Of a stretch of 59,463 nt of DNA, positions 15,281-24,386 are shown one piece after another (position 1 is the first letter of the stretch; each line of letters begins with the position of its first letter). Source of the stretch: Glycomyces harbinensis (GTDB taxonomy: Bacteria; Actinomycetota; Actinomycetes; Mycobacteriales; Micromonosporaceae); the NCBI RefSeq assembly GCF_900101745.1, contig NZ_FNAD01000025.1, forward strand, positions 1 through 59,463, given 5' to 3'. A model generated the notes under the pieces. It was not told the origin of the DNA, made no database searches, and saw only the letters and a list, made by a program, of their open reading frames with translations. Both the position numbers and the translations under genes were made by a program.

Positions 15281-17143
15281 CTATTCGACGGCGTTCGCGG
15301 CCTGGTCCCGCAGGGACCGCACGTGCTGCTCGAAGCCCATGAGCTGACCGAACAGGCCCATGTACTCGTCCTTGTCGGTGCTGGGGTTGATCCGCTGGAG
15401 GCGCCGCTTGATGTCGGCGAGCTCGGCCTCGACCACCGGGATCTGGATGCGCGCCAGGATGGTCCGCACGTAGACCGCATCGGGCTCGCCCGCGAGTCGC
15501 AGCTCCTCCACCGCCAGCTCGGAGACCAGCGCGCCCGCGGCGATCTCCGTGCACGCCGACTGCACCGCGGCGATCCAGTTGGGGCCCGCGGCGGCCTTCG
15601 CAGCGCCGCCCGCGGCGCCCACGGCCTCGCGGACGGCCCGGTAGTTCGGATCGGTGTACGGCGTGGCGTCCACCGCGTCGAAGTACGGACCGGCGATCTG
15701 GGGCTGCTGGAGCGCCACCTTCAGCAGCTCGCGCTGGGCCCGCAGCTGGGTCGAGTCGGTGCGCTGCTCGCGCTTGGGCCCGGCCGGGGCCTCCATCTGC
15801 TGTCCGCTCGCGGCCCCCTGCACCGCGCGGCGCAGTTCGGCCTTGTCCTTGCCGAGCCGCCCGGCGTACACGCCCAGGTACTCCTCGACGAGGCCGCGGT
15901 CCTTCACGCGGGCCAGCATCGGCGCGATCGCGCGCGTCGCGTGCAGGCGGCCCTCGGCGGTGTCCAAGTCGTGCTTGGCGATCGCGCGCTCGATCGCGAA
16001 CTGCACCAGCGGCGTGTGCCGCTCGATGAGCTCGCGCACCGCCGCGTCGCCGGCGCTCTGGCGCAGCTCGCACGGGTCCTGGCCGCCGGGGGTGACGGCG
16101 ATGTAGGTCTGGGAGACGAAGCGCTGCTCCTCGTCGAAGGCCTTGAGCGCGGCCCGCTGGCCGGCCTCGTCGCCGTCGAAGGTGAAGATGATGCGCCCGT
16201 CGGCGGATTCGGAGTCGAACAGGAAGCGCCGCAGGATGCGGATGTGCTCGGGGCCGAACGCGGTGCCGCAGGTCGCGACCGCGACCGGGACGCCGGCCAG
16301 GTGGCAGGCCATCACGTCGGTGTAGCCCTCGACGATCACGACGCGGCCGGACTTGGCGATGTCCTTGCGCGCCAGGTCGATCCCGTACAGCACCTGCGAC
16401 TTCTTGTACAGGGGCGTCTCGGGGGTGTTGAGGTACTTGGGCCCCTGGTCGTCGTCGAAGAGCTTGCGGGCGCCGAAGCCGATGACCGAGCCCGACGAGT
16501 CGCGGATGGGCCACAGCAGGCGGCGGCGGAACCGGTCGATGAGGCTTCCCGAGCGGGAGGGCTTCGCGAGCCCGGCCTGGGTCAGTTCCTCGGCGGTGAA
16601 ACCCTTGGCGCGCAGGTGCTTCGCGAGGGCGTCCCATCCGTCGGGGGCGTAGCCGCAGCCGAAGGTCGCCGCCGCGTCGCGGTCGAAGCCGCGCGCGGTC
16701 AGGAACTGGCGGGCGGTGATCGCCTCTGGCGAGAGGAGCTTGTCGGTGTAGAACGCGGCGGCCGCGGTGTGGGCGTCGAGGAGGCGCTGCTTGAGGCCCG
16801 GCTGGCCCGAGGGGCCGCGCTGGACGCGGCCGTCGATGTCCTCATAGGTGAGTTTGAGGCCCGCGCGGGCGGCCAGGCGCTCGACCGCCTCCACGAAGCT
16901 GAGGCCGTCGGCCTCGGTGAGGAAGGTGATGGCGTCGCCGCCGACCCCGCAGCCGAAGCAGTGGTACACGCCACGGGCGGGGGTGACGTTGAGACTCGGC
17001 GAGCGTTCGTCGTGGAAGGGGCACAGCCCCTTGAGGTTCCCGCCTCCGGCGTTGCGCAGGGTGACGCGCTCGCCGATGACCTCGGCGATGTCCACGCGCT
17101 CGCGCACCAGCTGGATATCGGCGTCCCGGATTCGCCCCGCCAC
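15281..17143 (-). CDS. dnaG: DNA primase DnaG
   Basis: A 620-residue primase that makes RNA primers at the replication fork. The CHC2 zinc finger uses C41, H44, C62 and C65. The catalytic core includes the RNAP-like basic region (RFRRRLLWPIRD) and a TOPRIM domain with VIVEGYTDVMA and FDGDEAGQRAA. The C-terminal helical DnaB-binding domain is present, so it is full length. The GTG start at 17143 has AGAGGTGA five bases upstream. It is usually part of a macromolecular synthesis cluster with rpoD or dgt; neither is adjacent here. Confidence 0.97.
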   Translation of the reverse strand: MAGRIRDADIQLVRERVDIAEVIGERVTLRNAGGGNLKGLCPFHDERSPSLNVTPARGVYHCFGCGVGGDAITFLTEADGLSFVEAVERLAARAGLKLTYEDIDGRVQRGPSGQPGLKQRLLDAHTAAAAFYTDKLLSPEAITARQFLTARGFDRDAAATFGCGYAPDGWDALAKHLRAKGFTAEELTQAGLAKPSRSGSLIDRFRRRLLWPIRDSSGSVIGFGARKLFDDDQGPKYLNTPETPLYKKSQVLYGIDLARKDIAKSGRVVIVEGYTDVMACHLAGVPVAVATCGTAFGPEHIRILRRFLFDSESADGRIIFTFDGDEAGQRAALKAFDEEQRFVSQTYIAVTPGGQDPCELRQSAGDAAVRELIERHTPLVQFAIERAIAKHDLDTAEGRLHATRAIAPMLARVKDRGLVEEYLGVYAGRLGKDKAELRRAVQGAASGQQMEAPAGPKREQRTDSTQLRAQRELLKVALQQPQIAGPYFDAVDATPYTDPNYRAVREAVGAAGGAAKAAAGPNWIAAVQSACTEIAAGALVSELAVEELRLAGEPDAVYVRTILARIQIPVVEAELADIKRRLQRINPSTDKDEYMGLFGQLMGFEQHVRSLRDQAANAVE

Positions 17144-17191
17144 TGTTCACCTCTTCTCACTGCAGACACCATTCTGCCCGGTCGGTGTGAC

Positions 17192-17230
17192 ACCCCGCTC
17201 GCAGACGCCGCCGGTGTGAGGGAGCGGGGT
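17192..17230 (-). other. inverted repeat upstream of dnaG
   Basis: A perfect 9-bp stem (17192-17200 with 17222-17230) with a 21-nt loop, about 50 bp before the dnaG start. It may be a leader hairpin of dnaG; function unknown. Confidence 0.35.
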
Positions 17231-17379
17231 CGCGGCCGTCACCTTCTGTTTTCGACACGCGGGATCGCTTGGCGCCGAGCGGAGTCGCGCAGGCAGCGCC
17301 GCTGTACCATGATCCCCGTTAGCACCTTTCCCGACCACGCCTCACGGTTGCGCGGTCCAATCAGCTAGAGTCGCCTATC

Positions 17380-20199
17380 ATGCCGGACCCATCGCCCGAG
17401 CAGCCGCCCTCCTGGCCTCCGACCAGCGAGCCCGCGGCCAGACCCACGAATCCGCCCCGCATCACCGCGCGCGGGGTGGGTCACTTGCCTTCCGCCACGC
17501 CGGAAGACGAGCCGGCATCCGACCTCTTCCAACCTCCGGCCCCCGACCCCGGCGTCTACGGCGAGTCCGCCCAGCACGGCAATCCGGCGCAGCACGGCAA
17601 CCCGGCGCAGCCCGGTTTCCCGGGTCAGCCCGGCTACCCGTCGCAGTCCGACGACCCGGCGCGGTCCGCCGACCCGTACGGCCTCGATCCCGAGGCCCGG
17701 CGCAGCGAATGGGCCGCCGATCTCGGCGGTGCCCCGGAGGTCCCCCAGCAGGCGGGACCCCCGCCCGGGTCCCAGTTCGCGGGCCCGCAGGGCCCTGGTC
17801 CGCAGGATCAGGCCCCGCAGCAGGGCGGCGAGTGGGGCGAGTCCGCCGACTGGCCGCCGAAGTCGAGCCAGGATTGGATGTCCCAGCAGTCGCACACCGG
17901 CTGGGGACTGGCGGGCGGGGCGCCCTGGACCGGTCAGGGCCCGCCGCCGCAGGCGGCCGAGCCCGCACCCGAGGCGGCCCCTGAGCAGGCGTACTTCCCC
18001 GACCAGGGCGCGGCGACCTACGGCGCGCCCGCATCGGGGCCCGCGTTCAACGCGCCGCCGCAGAGCCCGCAGGGCCAGCCGCCGCAGCAAGGCCAACCGG
18101 GTCAGCAGGGCCAGCCGGGTCAGCAGGGCGAGAGCCTCGAGTTCCCCGAGCTGCGCGCCGACCCGTACGCGGCCGACGTCTACGGGCACGCCCAGTACCG
18201 CGGCGATTCCGGCGGCCAGGACCTCTACCAGTCCGATCCCTACCAGGCCGAGCGACTCCAGGCGGAGGCCCAGCAGGCCCGCGAGGAGTACCAGTCCGGA
18301 CAGCAGCAGCCCGACCCGTTCGGGCCCCCGCCGCAGCAGCAGACCCCGTACGGGGAGCAGCCGGGCGGGCAGTTCGGGCCCGGCCAGTACGGCGACCAGC
18401 AGTTCCAGGCCGAGGTGCCGCCGCCCCCGCCGTCGAACTACGGCGAGCAGTCCTATGGGGACCCGCTGCAGCGCGAGACCATCACCGGCCCGGAGGCCAC
18501 GGCCACCGAGACGGTCCCGGCGCAGCGGCGCAGCGAGGAGACCGCCGCACCTGAGGCGGCGCCCGAGCCCGCGCGCGAAGTCCGCGTCTCACCGCCGACG
18601 CACGTGGGCGTCCGCTACGCCATCTACGGCATCGGCGGGCTCATCACGCTGGGCCTCATCATCGGCATCGTCCTCATGCTCGGCGCCGACCCACCGAGCG
18701 AGCCGAGCCAGAACGACTCCGACGGGGACTCCTCGAGCGAGACCCCCGGCGCCGACGAAGCGCTGAACGCCGAGCGCTACGGCGAACTCGCCGCCGCCGC
18801 GGGCACCGCCGAATGGTTCTCGTGGCGCTACGGCGACGCGGGCGAGGGCAGCGGCGCCGAAGAGGTCCCGGCCGCGGGCGGCGACGCCCTCGCGACCGAA
18901 CCGCTCCTCGGCGACGCCGACCGGAGCGTCCAGGGCCAGCTCGGATACCTCACCGACGAATCGGGCCTGACCGGGATCGACCACGTCACCGCGGTCGAGA
19001 GCACCGACGACCTCATCGGCCTCGCGCCCCGCGCGGGAGGCCGGTTCTCCGAGGACGGCGCCCCCGAACTCGAACTCCAGGAGGGCGCGACCGCCGACTG
19101 CCTCGCCGGGCTCGGCGACCTCGGCAGGCCGGTGGCCCTCGCGCGCCCCGAGCAGAGCGCCGAGGTCAGCGCCCACTCGGTGATCGCCTTCTCTTCGGGG
19201 ATCATCGCGACCGCGGGCATCAGCGGCGCCCAGGGCGGCACCTGCCTGCAGCTGCCGGACGGCCAGGTCCCCACGGACGTGGCGCTCACCGACGGCAACG
19301 AACTGGCGCTCGTGACCACGTGGCACCCCGAGTCGCAGACCGGTGCGCTCGTGGTCGTCGCCATGGGCGACAAGAGCGGCTCCTACTCCTCGAGCTGGTC
19401 GGAGCCCTACCCCGGCCTGCCGAACCCCGGGCACTTCGCGAGCGCGGCGGTCGTCGGCACGGTCGAACTGCCGTTCAGCGCGCCGACCTCGGTCGACGCG
19501 TGGTCGAACTCGGGCGGAACGCTCGCGCTGGAACGCGGCACGGTCGAGGACGGGGCCCATCAGGACACCGTCGCGACCGCCGGTTACGCGATCGTGGGCG
19601 ACCTGAGCTCGAGCGAGGTCGCGGTCGTGGACCTCGCCTCGACCCTGGGCGGCCTGGCGGCGCAGTACTACGACGGCGCGGAGTTCGCGTTCGACGCGAC
19701 CGCGGGCGACGCGGTCGCCTTCGACGGCGGCGTCGCCGACGTGGCCGCGACCGAGGGCGCCTCGGCCGTGGCGACCAGCGACGGCGTCGTGCACGAGCTG
19801 GACGGCGAACTGGCGGAGACGGCGGCGACCGAGGTCGGCGCGAACCCGACCTGCCTGGTCGTGGGCGCGCAGAGCGGGGCGTTCATCGCCACGAGCCGCG
19901 GCGACGCGACGATCAGCTGGGTCTCGGGCGGCGAGGTCTCCAAGGAACTGGCGGACTCGCGGCTGACCGACCCGCTGTGCGCTTCGGAGACGCCGGCGCT
20001 GAACGTGAAGAACTACGACGGGAGCGCGGCGGTGGTGCTGGTCTCGGACTTCGAGGGCCAGATGCTGCACGCGTACCTCGACGGGGCGGCGACGATCCCG
20101 GGCGGCGCGACCGTGGGAGGCGAGGGCTTCTCGTACACCGGCGCGTACGCGGTGGCGGGCAAGCCGTGGGGCGCCTCGGTCACGGTCGACCTGGAGTAG
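17380..20199 (+). CDS. large Pro/Gln-rich single-pass membrane protein with extracellular domain
   Basis: A 939-residue protein. Residues 1-400 are disordered and rich in Pro, Gln and Gly, with short repeats (QHGNPAQHGNPAQPG; QQGQPGQQGQPGQQG). One membrane helix lies at about 408-432 (IYGIGGLITLGLIIGIVLML). The remaining 500 residues are acidic and predicted extracellular, with recurring short beta-like strands that could form a propeller. I do not recognise the family. The layout resembles Pro-rich actinobacterial envelope or division proteins, which is only an analogy. The ATG at 17380 lacks a Shine-Dalgarno. A TAGAGT -10-like box eight bases upstream suggests a leaderless or nearly leaderless mRNA. 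Confidence 0.8.
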   Translation: MPDPSPEQPPSWPPTSEPAARPTNPPRITARGVGHLPSATPEDEPASDLFQPPAPDPGVYGESAQHGNPAQHGNPAQPGFPGQPGYPSQSDDPARSADPYGLDPEARRSEWAADLGGAPEVPQQAGPPPGSQFAGPQGPGPQDQAPQQGGEWGESADWPPKSSQDWMSQQSHTGWGLAGGAPWTGQGPPPQAAEPAPEAAPEQAYFPDQGAATYGAPASGPAFNAPPQSPQGQPPQQGQPGQQGQPGQQGESLEFPELRADPYAADVYGHAQYRGDSGGQDLYQSDPYQAERLQAEAQQAREEYQSGQQQPDPFGPPPQQQTPYGEQPGGQFGPGQYGDQQFQAEVPPPPPSNYGEQSYGDPLQRETITGPEATATETVPAQRRSEETAAPEAAPEPAREVRVSPPTHVGVRYAIYGIGGLITLGLIIGIVLMLGADPPSEPSQNDSDGDSSSETPGADEALNAERYGELAAAAGTAEWFSWRYGDAGEGSGAEEVPAAGGDALATEPLLGDADRSVQGQLGYLTDESGLTGIDHVTAVESTDDLIGLAPRAGGRFSEDGAPELELQEGATADCLAGLGDLGRPVALARPEQSAEVSAHSVIAFSSGIIATAGISGAQGGTCLQLPDGQVPTDVALTDGNELALVTTWHPESQTGALVVVAMGDKSGSYSSSWSEPYPGLPNPGHFASAAVVGTVELPFSAPTSVDAWSNSGGTLALERGTVEDGAHQDTVATAGYAIVGDLSSSEVAVVDLASTLGGLAAQYYDGAEFAFDATAGDAVAFDGGVADVAATEGASAVATSDGVVHELDGELAETAATEVGANPTCLVVGAQSGAFIATSRGDATISWVSGGEVSKELADSRLTDPLCASETPALNVKNYDGSAAVVLVSDFEGQMLHAYLDGAATIPGGATVGGEGFSYTGAYAVAGKPWGASVTVDLE

Positions 20200-20270
20200 A
20201 ACGGCGCAGAGGAGCACTCGGATCGGGAACGCTGCGATCGGAACGGCTCAGGGGAACAACGCAGACGAAG

Positions 20271-20305
20271 GAGAGGGCCGCCCGGCAGTGCCGGGCGGCC
20301 CTCTC
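20271..20305 (+). terminator. strong hairpin terminator
   Basis: A perfect 17-bp stem (20271-20287 with 20289-20305) with a 1-nt formal loop, about 70 bp after the large membrane protein gene. No T tract. Confidence 0.75.
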
Positions 20306-20344
20306 GTCGCGTGGAAGGGCGGGCGGGGTGTTCGGGGCCGTGTA

Positions 20345-20413
20345 CCGTCCCCAACCCCCACCCACCCGGGGGAAAGGTAGCCGCAACCTTCCCGCGCGGG
20401 TGCGACAAAAACC
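20345..20413 (+). repeat. 69-bp dispersed intergenic repeat, copy A
   Basis: Identical at 63 of 69 positions, without gaps, to the reverse complement of 40914-40982; 41 consecutive positions are identical. The minus strand of 20349-20367 reads GGGTGGGTGGGGGTTGGGG, a compact G-quadruplex motif. A GGGAAAGGT/ACCTTCCC hairpin follows. It ends 120 bp before the dihydrouridine synthase start. Confidence 0.9.
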
Positions 20414-20521
20414 GGCCCGGGCAGCGCCCATGTCACCCGGACGAGTGGTCCGCCGCCCGCGGCCTTCGGCCGCGCGGCCGGTGTCACTGCGGCGGGCTTT
20501 GGCGGCGCCGGGCTCCACTGG

Positions 20522-20527
20522 GATAAT
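20522..20527 (+). promoter_or_regulatory. -10 element of leaderless dus promoter
   Basis: GATAAT, then six bases, then the GTG at 20534. Confidence 0.5.
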
Positions 20528-20533
20528 CGACCG

Positions 20534-21706
20534 GTGGCATCCGTAGAAAAGGCGCAACCGCTCTCGCTCGCGGGGAAGCCCGTGTCCCCGCCCGTCGTCC
20601 TGGCGCCCATGGCCGGGATCACGAACCTGCCCTTCCGCAAACTCTGCCGCGAGCAGGGGGCCGGCATCTACGTGTGCGAGATGATCACCACCGTCGCGCT
20701 CACCGAGCGCAACCCCAAGACCATGCGCCTCATCGAGTTCGACCCCGAGGAGGAGACCCGCAGCCTCCAGCTCTACGGCGTCGACCCGGCGGGGATGCGC
20801 AAGGCCGTCCAGATGGTCGTGGACGAGGACCTCGCCGACCACATCGACATGAACTTCGGCTGCCCGGTCCCCAAGGTCACCCGCCGCGGCGGCGGCTCCG
20901 CGCTCCCCTGGAAGCGCCGCCTGTTCCGCGAGATCGTCACCGCCGCGGTCGAGGCCGCGGGGGACGTCCCGGTCACCGTCAAGATGCGCAAGGGCATCGA
21001 CGACGACCACCTCACCTACCTCGATGCCGGCGAGATCGCCCAGGACGCCGGGGTCGCGTGGGTCGCGCTCCACGGGCGCACCGCCGCCGAGCGCTACTCC
21101 GGCACCGCCGACTGGGAGGCCATCGCGAACCTCAAGGACCGCTTGGACATCCCGGTGCTCGGCAACGGCGACGTCTGGGAGGCCGACGACGCCCTGCGCA
21201 TGGTCGATGAGACGGGCTGCGACGGCGTCGTGGTCGGCCGCGGGTGCCTGGGGCGCCCGTGGCTCTTCGGCGACCTGGAAGCGGCCTTCGACGGCCGCAC
21301 CGAGCGCCGCATGCCGACGCTGGGCGAGGTCGCCCGGGTCATGCAGCGCCATGCGGCGCTCCTGGTCGAGTGGATCGCGGGGGCCGAGACCTACGAGGCG
21401 CGCCGCAACATCGCCGCCGAGGAGCACGGCTGCCGCGAGTTCCGCAAGCACGTCGCCTGGTACCTCAAGGGGTTCCCGGTCGGCGGCGAGCTGCGCCGCT
21501 CGCTCTCCATGGTCGCGTCCCTGAACGAGCTGGAGGACCTGCTCGGCAAGCTCGACGCCGAGGCGCCGTTCCCCGAGTCGACCATCGGCAAGCCGCGCGG
21601 GCGCACCAACAGCCCCGGCAAGGTGACCCTCCCGGAGGGCTGGCTGGACGACCGCGACGACTGCACGGTGCCCGAGGGCGCCGAGATCGACTCCTCGGGC
21701 GGCTGA
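20534..21706 (+). CDS. tRNA-dihydrouridine synthase (DusB-like)
   Basis: A 390-residue FMN-dependent enzyme reducing uridine to dihydrouridine in tRNA. The TIM barrel starts with APMAGITNLPFR. MNFGCP carries the catalytic cysteine. KMRKG, HGRT and GNGDVW line the FMN and tRNA pocket, and VGRGCLGRPW binds the FMN phosphate. A C-terminal helical tRNA-binding domain follows (to about 350). The GTG at 20534 is chosen because the family motif starts 24 residues in and a -10 box lies six bases upstream. It is usually monocistronic in actinobacteria. Confidence 0.93.
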   Translation: MASVEKAQPLSLAGKPVSPPVVLAPMAGITNLPFRKLCREQGAGIYVCEMITTVALTERNPKTMRLIEFDPEEETRSLQLYGVDPAGMRKAVQMVVDEDLADHIDMNFGCPVPKVTRRGGGSALPWKRRLFREIVTAAVEAAGDVPVTVKMRKGIDDDHLTYLDAGEIAQDAGVAWVALHGRTAAERYSGTADWEAIANLKDRLDIPVLGNGDVWEADDALRMVDETGCDGVVVGRGCLGRPWLFGDLEAAFDGRTERRMPTLGEVARVMQRHAALLVEWIAGAETYEARRNIAAEEHGCREFRKHVAWYLKGFPVGGELRRSLSMVASLNELEDLLGKLDAEAPFPESTIGKPRGRTNSPGKVTLPEGWLDDRDDCTVPEGAEIDSSGG

Positions 21707-21744
21707 GCGGTCCGCTCCAGCGGGCAGTGGCCGGAGGCGTGGAA

Positions 21745-21775
21745 AAGGGGGCCTCCGGTGCCGGGAGGCCCCCTT
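21745..21775. terminator. bidirectional terminator between dus and rpmE2
   Basis: A perfect 12-bp stem (21745-21756 with 21764-21775) with a 7-nt loop, flanked by A residues on the left and T on the right, between convergent genes. Confidence 0.88.
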
Positions 21776-21787
21776 CGTTCGCGGCGG

Positions 21788-22045
21788 CTAGCCCTCCTTG
21801 GGGGCCTTGCCGTACTTCTTGTAGAACTTGGCGACTCGGCCCTCGTCGTCCAGGACGCGGCTCTTGCCGGTCCAGAACGGGTGCGAGGCCGAGGAGATCT
21901 GGACGTCGATCACCGGGTAGGTCCGACCGTCCTCCCACTCCACAGTCTCGGCCGAGGTGACCGTGGACCGGGTGAGGAAGGCGAAGTCGGCCCCGCGGTC
22001 GCGAAAGACCACGTGGTGATAGTCCGGGTGAATACCTTGCTTCAT
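21788..22045 (-). CDS. rpmE2: 50S ribosomal protein L31 type B (zinc-independent)
   Basis: An 85-residue type B L31: starts [16 protein letters not shown], core [13 protein letters not shown]. It has no cysteine, whereas the zinc form has a CxxC pair. Type B proteins replace the zinc form when zinc is scarce and release zinc for reuse. Its ATG overlaps the stop of the upstream COG0523 gene by four bases (ATGA), so the two are translated together and should share the Zur-box promoter at 23397-23411. Confidence 0.95.
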   Translation of the reverse strand: MKQGIHPDYHHVVFRDRGADFAFLTRSTVTSAETVEWEDGRTYPVIDVQISSASHPFWTGKSRVLDDEGRVAKFYKKYGKAPKEG

Positions 22046-23379
22046 TCCTGGTTCCTCTCGTTGCTCTCGAAACAACCCGCGAACGGGTCGTGGTATTCCC
22101 TCCACGCGGCCCGGCCCTCGGCGACCTCGGCGTCGGTGAGCAGGCACGAGTCGAGTACGGCGGCGAGCTCGTCGGCCGCGAAGTGCAGGCCGACGAACGC
22201 CAGGTTGATCTCGCGGTCGCCGAACTCGCCGTCCCAGTTCAGGTCGGCGTTGACGCGCCGCTCGGGGCTGGACTCGTCCCACTCCTCGTCGGGGGTCGCG
22301 TCGAGCCAGCGCCCCAGGTCCCCCATCGAGACCCCGCCGCCGCTGGACTCCCAGCAGGCGATGTGGTCGGGCTGGGCGGCGAGCCACAGGTGGCCGCGCC
22401 CGCGCAGGGTGCGGCCCGCGATCGCGGGGAGGGCCTGGTGGAACCGCTCGGGGTGGAAGGGCCGGCGGGCCCGGTAGACGGCGGCGACGACGCCGCAGTC
22501 GGGTTCGGGCTCGTGGCAGCCGACGGCGTAGCCCTCCAGGCCGCGGCCGTACGGTTCGGGCGCGTCGGGGTCGAAGCCGCCGCTGCGGCGGAGCCTGGCC
22601 GAGAGCCACTGCGCGGTCTCGCCGCTCGCAGGCGGTTTCGCTGAGTCCTGCGAGGGGTCGGTCGGCTTCGCCGAGAGCGGCGCTTCGAGGTTCACGACGA
22701 GGTGCCTGGCCCAGGGGTTGAGGCGCTGGAGCAGTACGGCGAGGCGGGCCTGCTCGTAGGCGGGCTCGGTGCGCGGGGCCCAGAGCAGGACGGTGTCGGC
22801 GTACTCGATCTGGCGGGCGGCGACGTCGGCGACCGAGCGGTTGTCGTCGTCGGCGGCCTGGAGGCTGCGGTCGGCGAGGTCCTCGTCGGAGTCGAGGGTC
22901 TCCAGGAGCGTCGCGGGGTCGCAGACGGCCACGACGGAGTCGATGCGCAGCGCGTCGGTGACGGGCGCGCCGTCGACGTGGCACCAGGAGCAGGCCGCGG
23001 CGACGGTCTCGGGTTCCATCGAGGGCGGCAGGACCAGGGCGATGTCGCTCTCGGGCCGGGTGCGGGCGAGGCGCACGAGGGCCGGGAGGAGGTCTTCGCG
23101 GACGGTGCAGGCGATGCAGCCGTGTTCGAGGGCGAGCCGCTCGTCCTCGATGAGGCCGGTGCCGTCGTGGACGGTGCGGTGCACGGTGCCGTCGACCAGG
23201 AGTGCGGTGAGGTCGTGGGCGACGACGAGGAGGCTCGGGTCGGCGCGGGTGAGCTGCTCGGCGGCCTCGCGGGTGGCTTCGGGCGCGAACCCGGTCAGGA
23301 TCGTCACCGCTGGGCGCGCGTCGTTGAACGGTTCAGGTGCCGGGGACCGCGGCGCGTCGGGCTTGGCGAGTCGGGACAT
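22042..23379 (-). CDS. COG0523/CobW-like protein with degenerate GTPase motifs, zinc-starvation operon
   Basis: A 445-residue protein laid out like COG0523 metallochaperone GTPases: an N-terminal P-loop-like region, then [15 protein letters not shown] at the position of the canonical metal motif (usually CxCC), then a CobW C-terminal domain (about 300-420) including [16 protein letters not shown] and GHLWLA. The Walker A equivalent reads [13 protein letters not shown] and lacks the expected GKT/GKS, so nucleotide binding is doubtful. From memory, mycobacteria carry a similar CobW-like gene (mrf) in their alternative ribosomal protein operon, where it recruits a hibernation factor; that role is a hypothesis here. 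GGAGG lies four bases before the ATG at 23379. Confidence 0.85.
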   Translation of the reverse strand: MSRLAKPDAPRSPAPEPFNDARPAVTILTGFAPEATREAAEQLTRADPSLLVVAHDLTALLVDGTVHRTVHDGTGLIEDERLALEHGCIACTVREDLLPALVRLARTRPESDIALVLPPSMEPETVAAACSWCHVDGAPVTDALRIDSVVAVCDPATLLETLDSDEDLADRSLQAADDDNRSVADVAARQIEYADTVLLWAPRTEPAYEQARLAVLLQRLNPWARHLVVNLEAPLSAKPTDPSQDSAKPPASGETAQWLSARLRRSGGFDPDAPEPYGRGLEGYAVGCHEPEPDCGVVAAVYRARRPFHPERFHQALPAIAGRTLRGRGHLWLAAQPDHIACWESSGGGVSMGDLGRWLDATPDEEWDESSPERRVNADLNWDGEFGDREINLAFVGLHFAADELAAVLDSCLLTDAEVAEGRAAWREYHDPFAGCFESNERNQE

Positions 23380-23396
23380 GAGACCTCCGATCTATT

Positions 23397-23411
23397 TGAA
23401 AACGATTGTCA
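23397..23411. promoter_or_regulatory. Zur box, divergent promoter of zinc-independent ribosomal genes
   Basis: TGAAAACGATTGTCA matches the palindrome at 40746-40760 (TGACAATCATTGTCA, in front of znuA) at 12 of 15 positions, and resembles actinobacterial Zur operators. It lies in the 63-bp gap between the COG0523 gene and rpmB, so one site can repress both directions. Confidence 0.85.
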
Positions 23412-23442
23412 TTATACTTGCGTTCAGGAGAGGGGGACGACC

Positions 23443-23679
23443 GTGTCCAGAACATGCGAGGTGACCGGCGCCGGGCCGGGCTTCGGCAACAACGTGCCGT
23501 GGTCCAAGAAGAAGACCCGGCGGCGGTGGAACGTGAACTTGCAGAGCAAGCGGTACTACCTGGCGAGTGAGGGTCGGCACGTGCGGTTGCGGGTGTCGGC
23601 CAAGGGGATCAAGATCATCGACCGCGACGGCGTCGAGGCCGTCGTGGCGCGGATGCGAGCGGAAGGGAAGCGAGTCTGA
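23443..23679 (+). CDS. rpmB: 50S ribosomal protein L28, zinc-independent paralogue
   Basis: A 78-residue L28 with the GPGFGNNV and RRRWNVNLQ core. The N-terminus has a single cysteine (TCEVTG) and lacks the CxxC pairs of the zinc form, marking it as the C-minus paralogue made under zinc limitation. The GTG at 23443 is preceded by AGGAGAGGGGG. First gene of a three-gene rightward operon under the Zur box. Confidence 0.95.
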   Translation: MSRTCEVTGAGPGFGNNVPWSKKKTRRRWNVNLQSKRYYLASEGRHVRLRVSAKGIKIIDRDGVEAVVARMRAEGKRV

Positions 23680-23680
23680 G

Positions 23681-23851
23681 ATGGCCGCCAAGAGCACTGA
23701 CATCAGGCCGGTGGTGAGGCTGCGGTCGACCGCGGGCACCGGGTTCACGTACGTGACCAGGAAGAACCGGCGCAACGACCCGGACCGGATGGTCCTGCGC
23801 AAGTACGACCCGATCGTGCGCAGGCACGTCGAGTTCAGGGAGGAGCGCTAG
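23681..23851 (+). CDS. rpmG: 50S ribosomal protein L33, zinc-independent paralogue
   Basis: A 56-residue L33 ([18 protein letters not shown], then [12 protein letters not shown]). It has no cysteine, where zinc-type L33 has four. It starts one base after the rpmB stop. Confidence 0.95.
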   Translation: MAAKSTDIRPVVRLRSTAGTGFTYVTRKNRRNDPDRMVLRKYDPIVRRHVEFREER

Positions 23852-23891
23852 TGACGATCTTGGATCATGAGCCCAGCAGGGAGGAGCGCTG

Positions 23892-24197
23892 ATGGCTAAG
23901 CAGAGTGCGATCGCCAAGCAGGCGCGGCGCGTGGTCCTCGTGGAGCGGTACCGGGGGCGCCGGGCCGAGCTCAAGCGGCTCATCGCGCATCCGGACACCG
24001 ATCCCGGGGCGCGCGCGGAGGCGGTGCGGCGGCTCCAGCGGCTGCCGCGCGACTCCTCCCCCTCGCGGCTGCGCAACCGGGACGCCGTGGACGGCCGCGC
24101 GCGTGGTTTCAACCGAAAATTCGGACTGTCGCGTATCCGACTCAGGGAGATGGCGCATCGGGGCGAATTGCCCGGTGTGCGTAAAGCGTCCTGGTAG
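23892..24197 (+). CDS. rpsN: 30S ribosomal protein S14, zinc-independent long form
   Basis: A 101-residue S14 of the long type ([22 protein letters not shown] and [20 protein letters not shown]). It lacks the four cysteines of the short zinc-binding form. A GGGAGGAG site precedes the ATG at 23892. Last ribosomal gene of the Zur-controlled operon; an S18 paralogue, often present in such operons, is absent here. Confidence 0.95.
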   Translation: MAKQSAIAKQARRVVLVERYRGRRAELKRLIAHPDTDPGARAEAVRRLQRLPRDSSPSRLRNRDAVDGRARGFNRKFGLSRIRLREMAHRGELPGVRKASW

Positions 24198-24235
24198 GAG
24201 CCTCACTCAAATCGGGCAGAGAACGCGCCTGACCT

Positions 24236-24292
24236 GCGTCCCCCTGCGACCCTTTGGCATGAAACCGTTATGTGCGCGTCGCAGGGGGACGC
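24236..24292 (+). terminator. large inverted repeat after rpsN
   Basis: A perfect 14-bp stem (24236-24249 with 24279-24292) with a 29-nt loop, 38 bp after the rpsN stop and 94 bp before a small peptide gene. It could terminate the ribosomal operon or act as an attenuator. Confidence 0.5.
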
Positions 24293-24386
24293 TAATCTGG
24301 GCCTTGCGAGTGCGCTGTGAGACTACTCTCAATCCCGAACCATGAGAGCGTCTCGTGCGTTGAACTCCATGAGCGAAAAGGGAGTT

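Larger units (their letters stand above)
20200..20533. other. intergenic region upstream of dihydrouridine synthase gene
   Basis: A 334-bp gap containing the terminator at 20271-20305, copy A of the 69-bp dispersed repeat (20345-20413) and the -10 element at 20522. No protein gene is supported. Confidence 0.7.

Noticed and set aside
20311..20526. Small frame translating the 69-bp repeat (PNPHPPGGKVAATFP) as a peptide
   Set aside because: The same peptide appears at copy B, but no start/RBS pattern is shared and the flanks diverge at once, so conservation looks nucleic-acid based.
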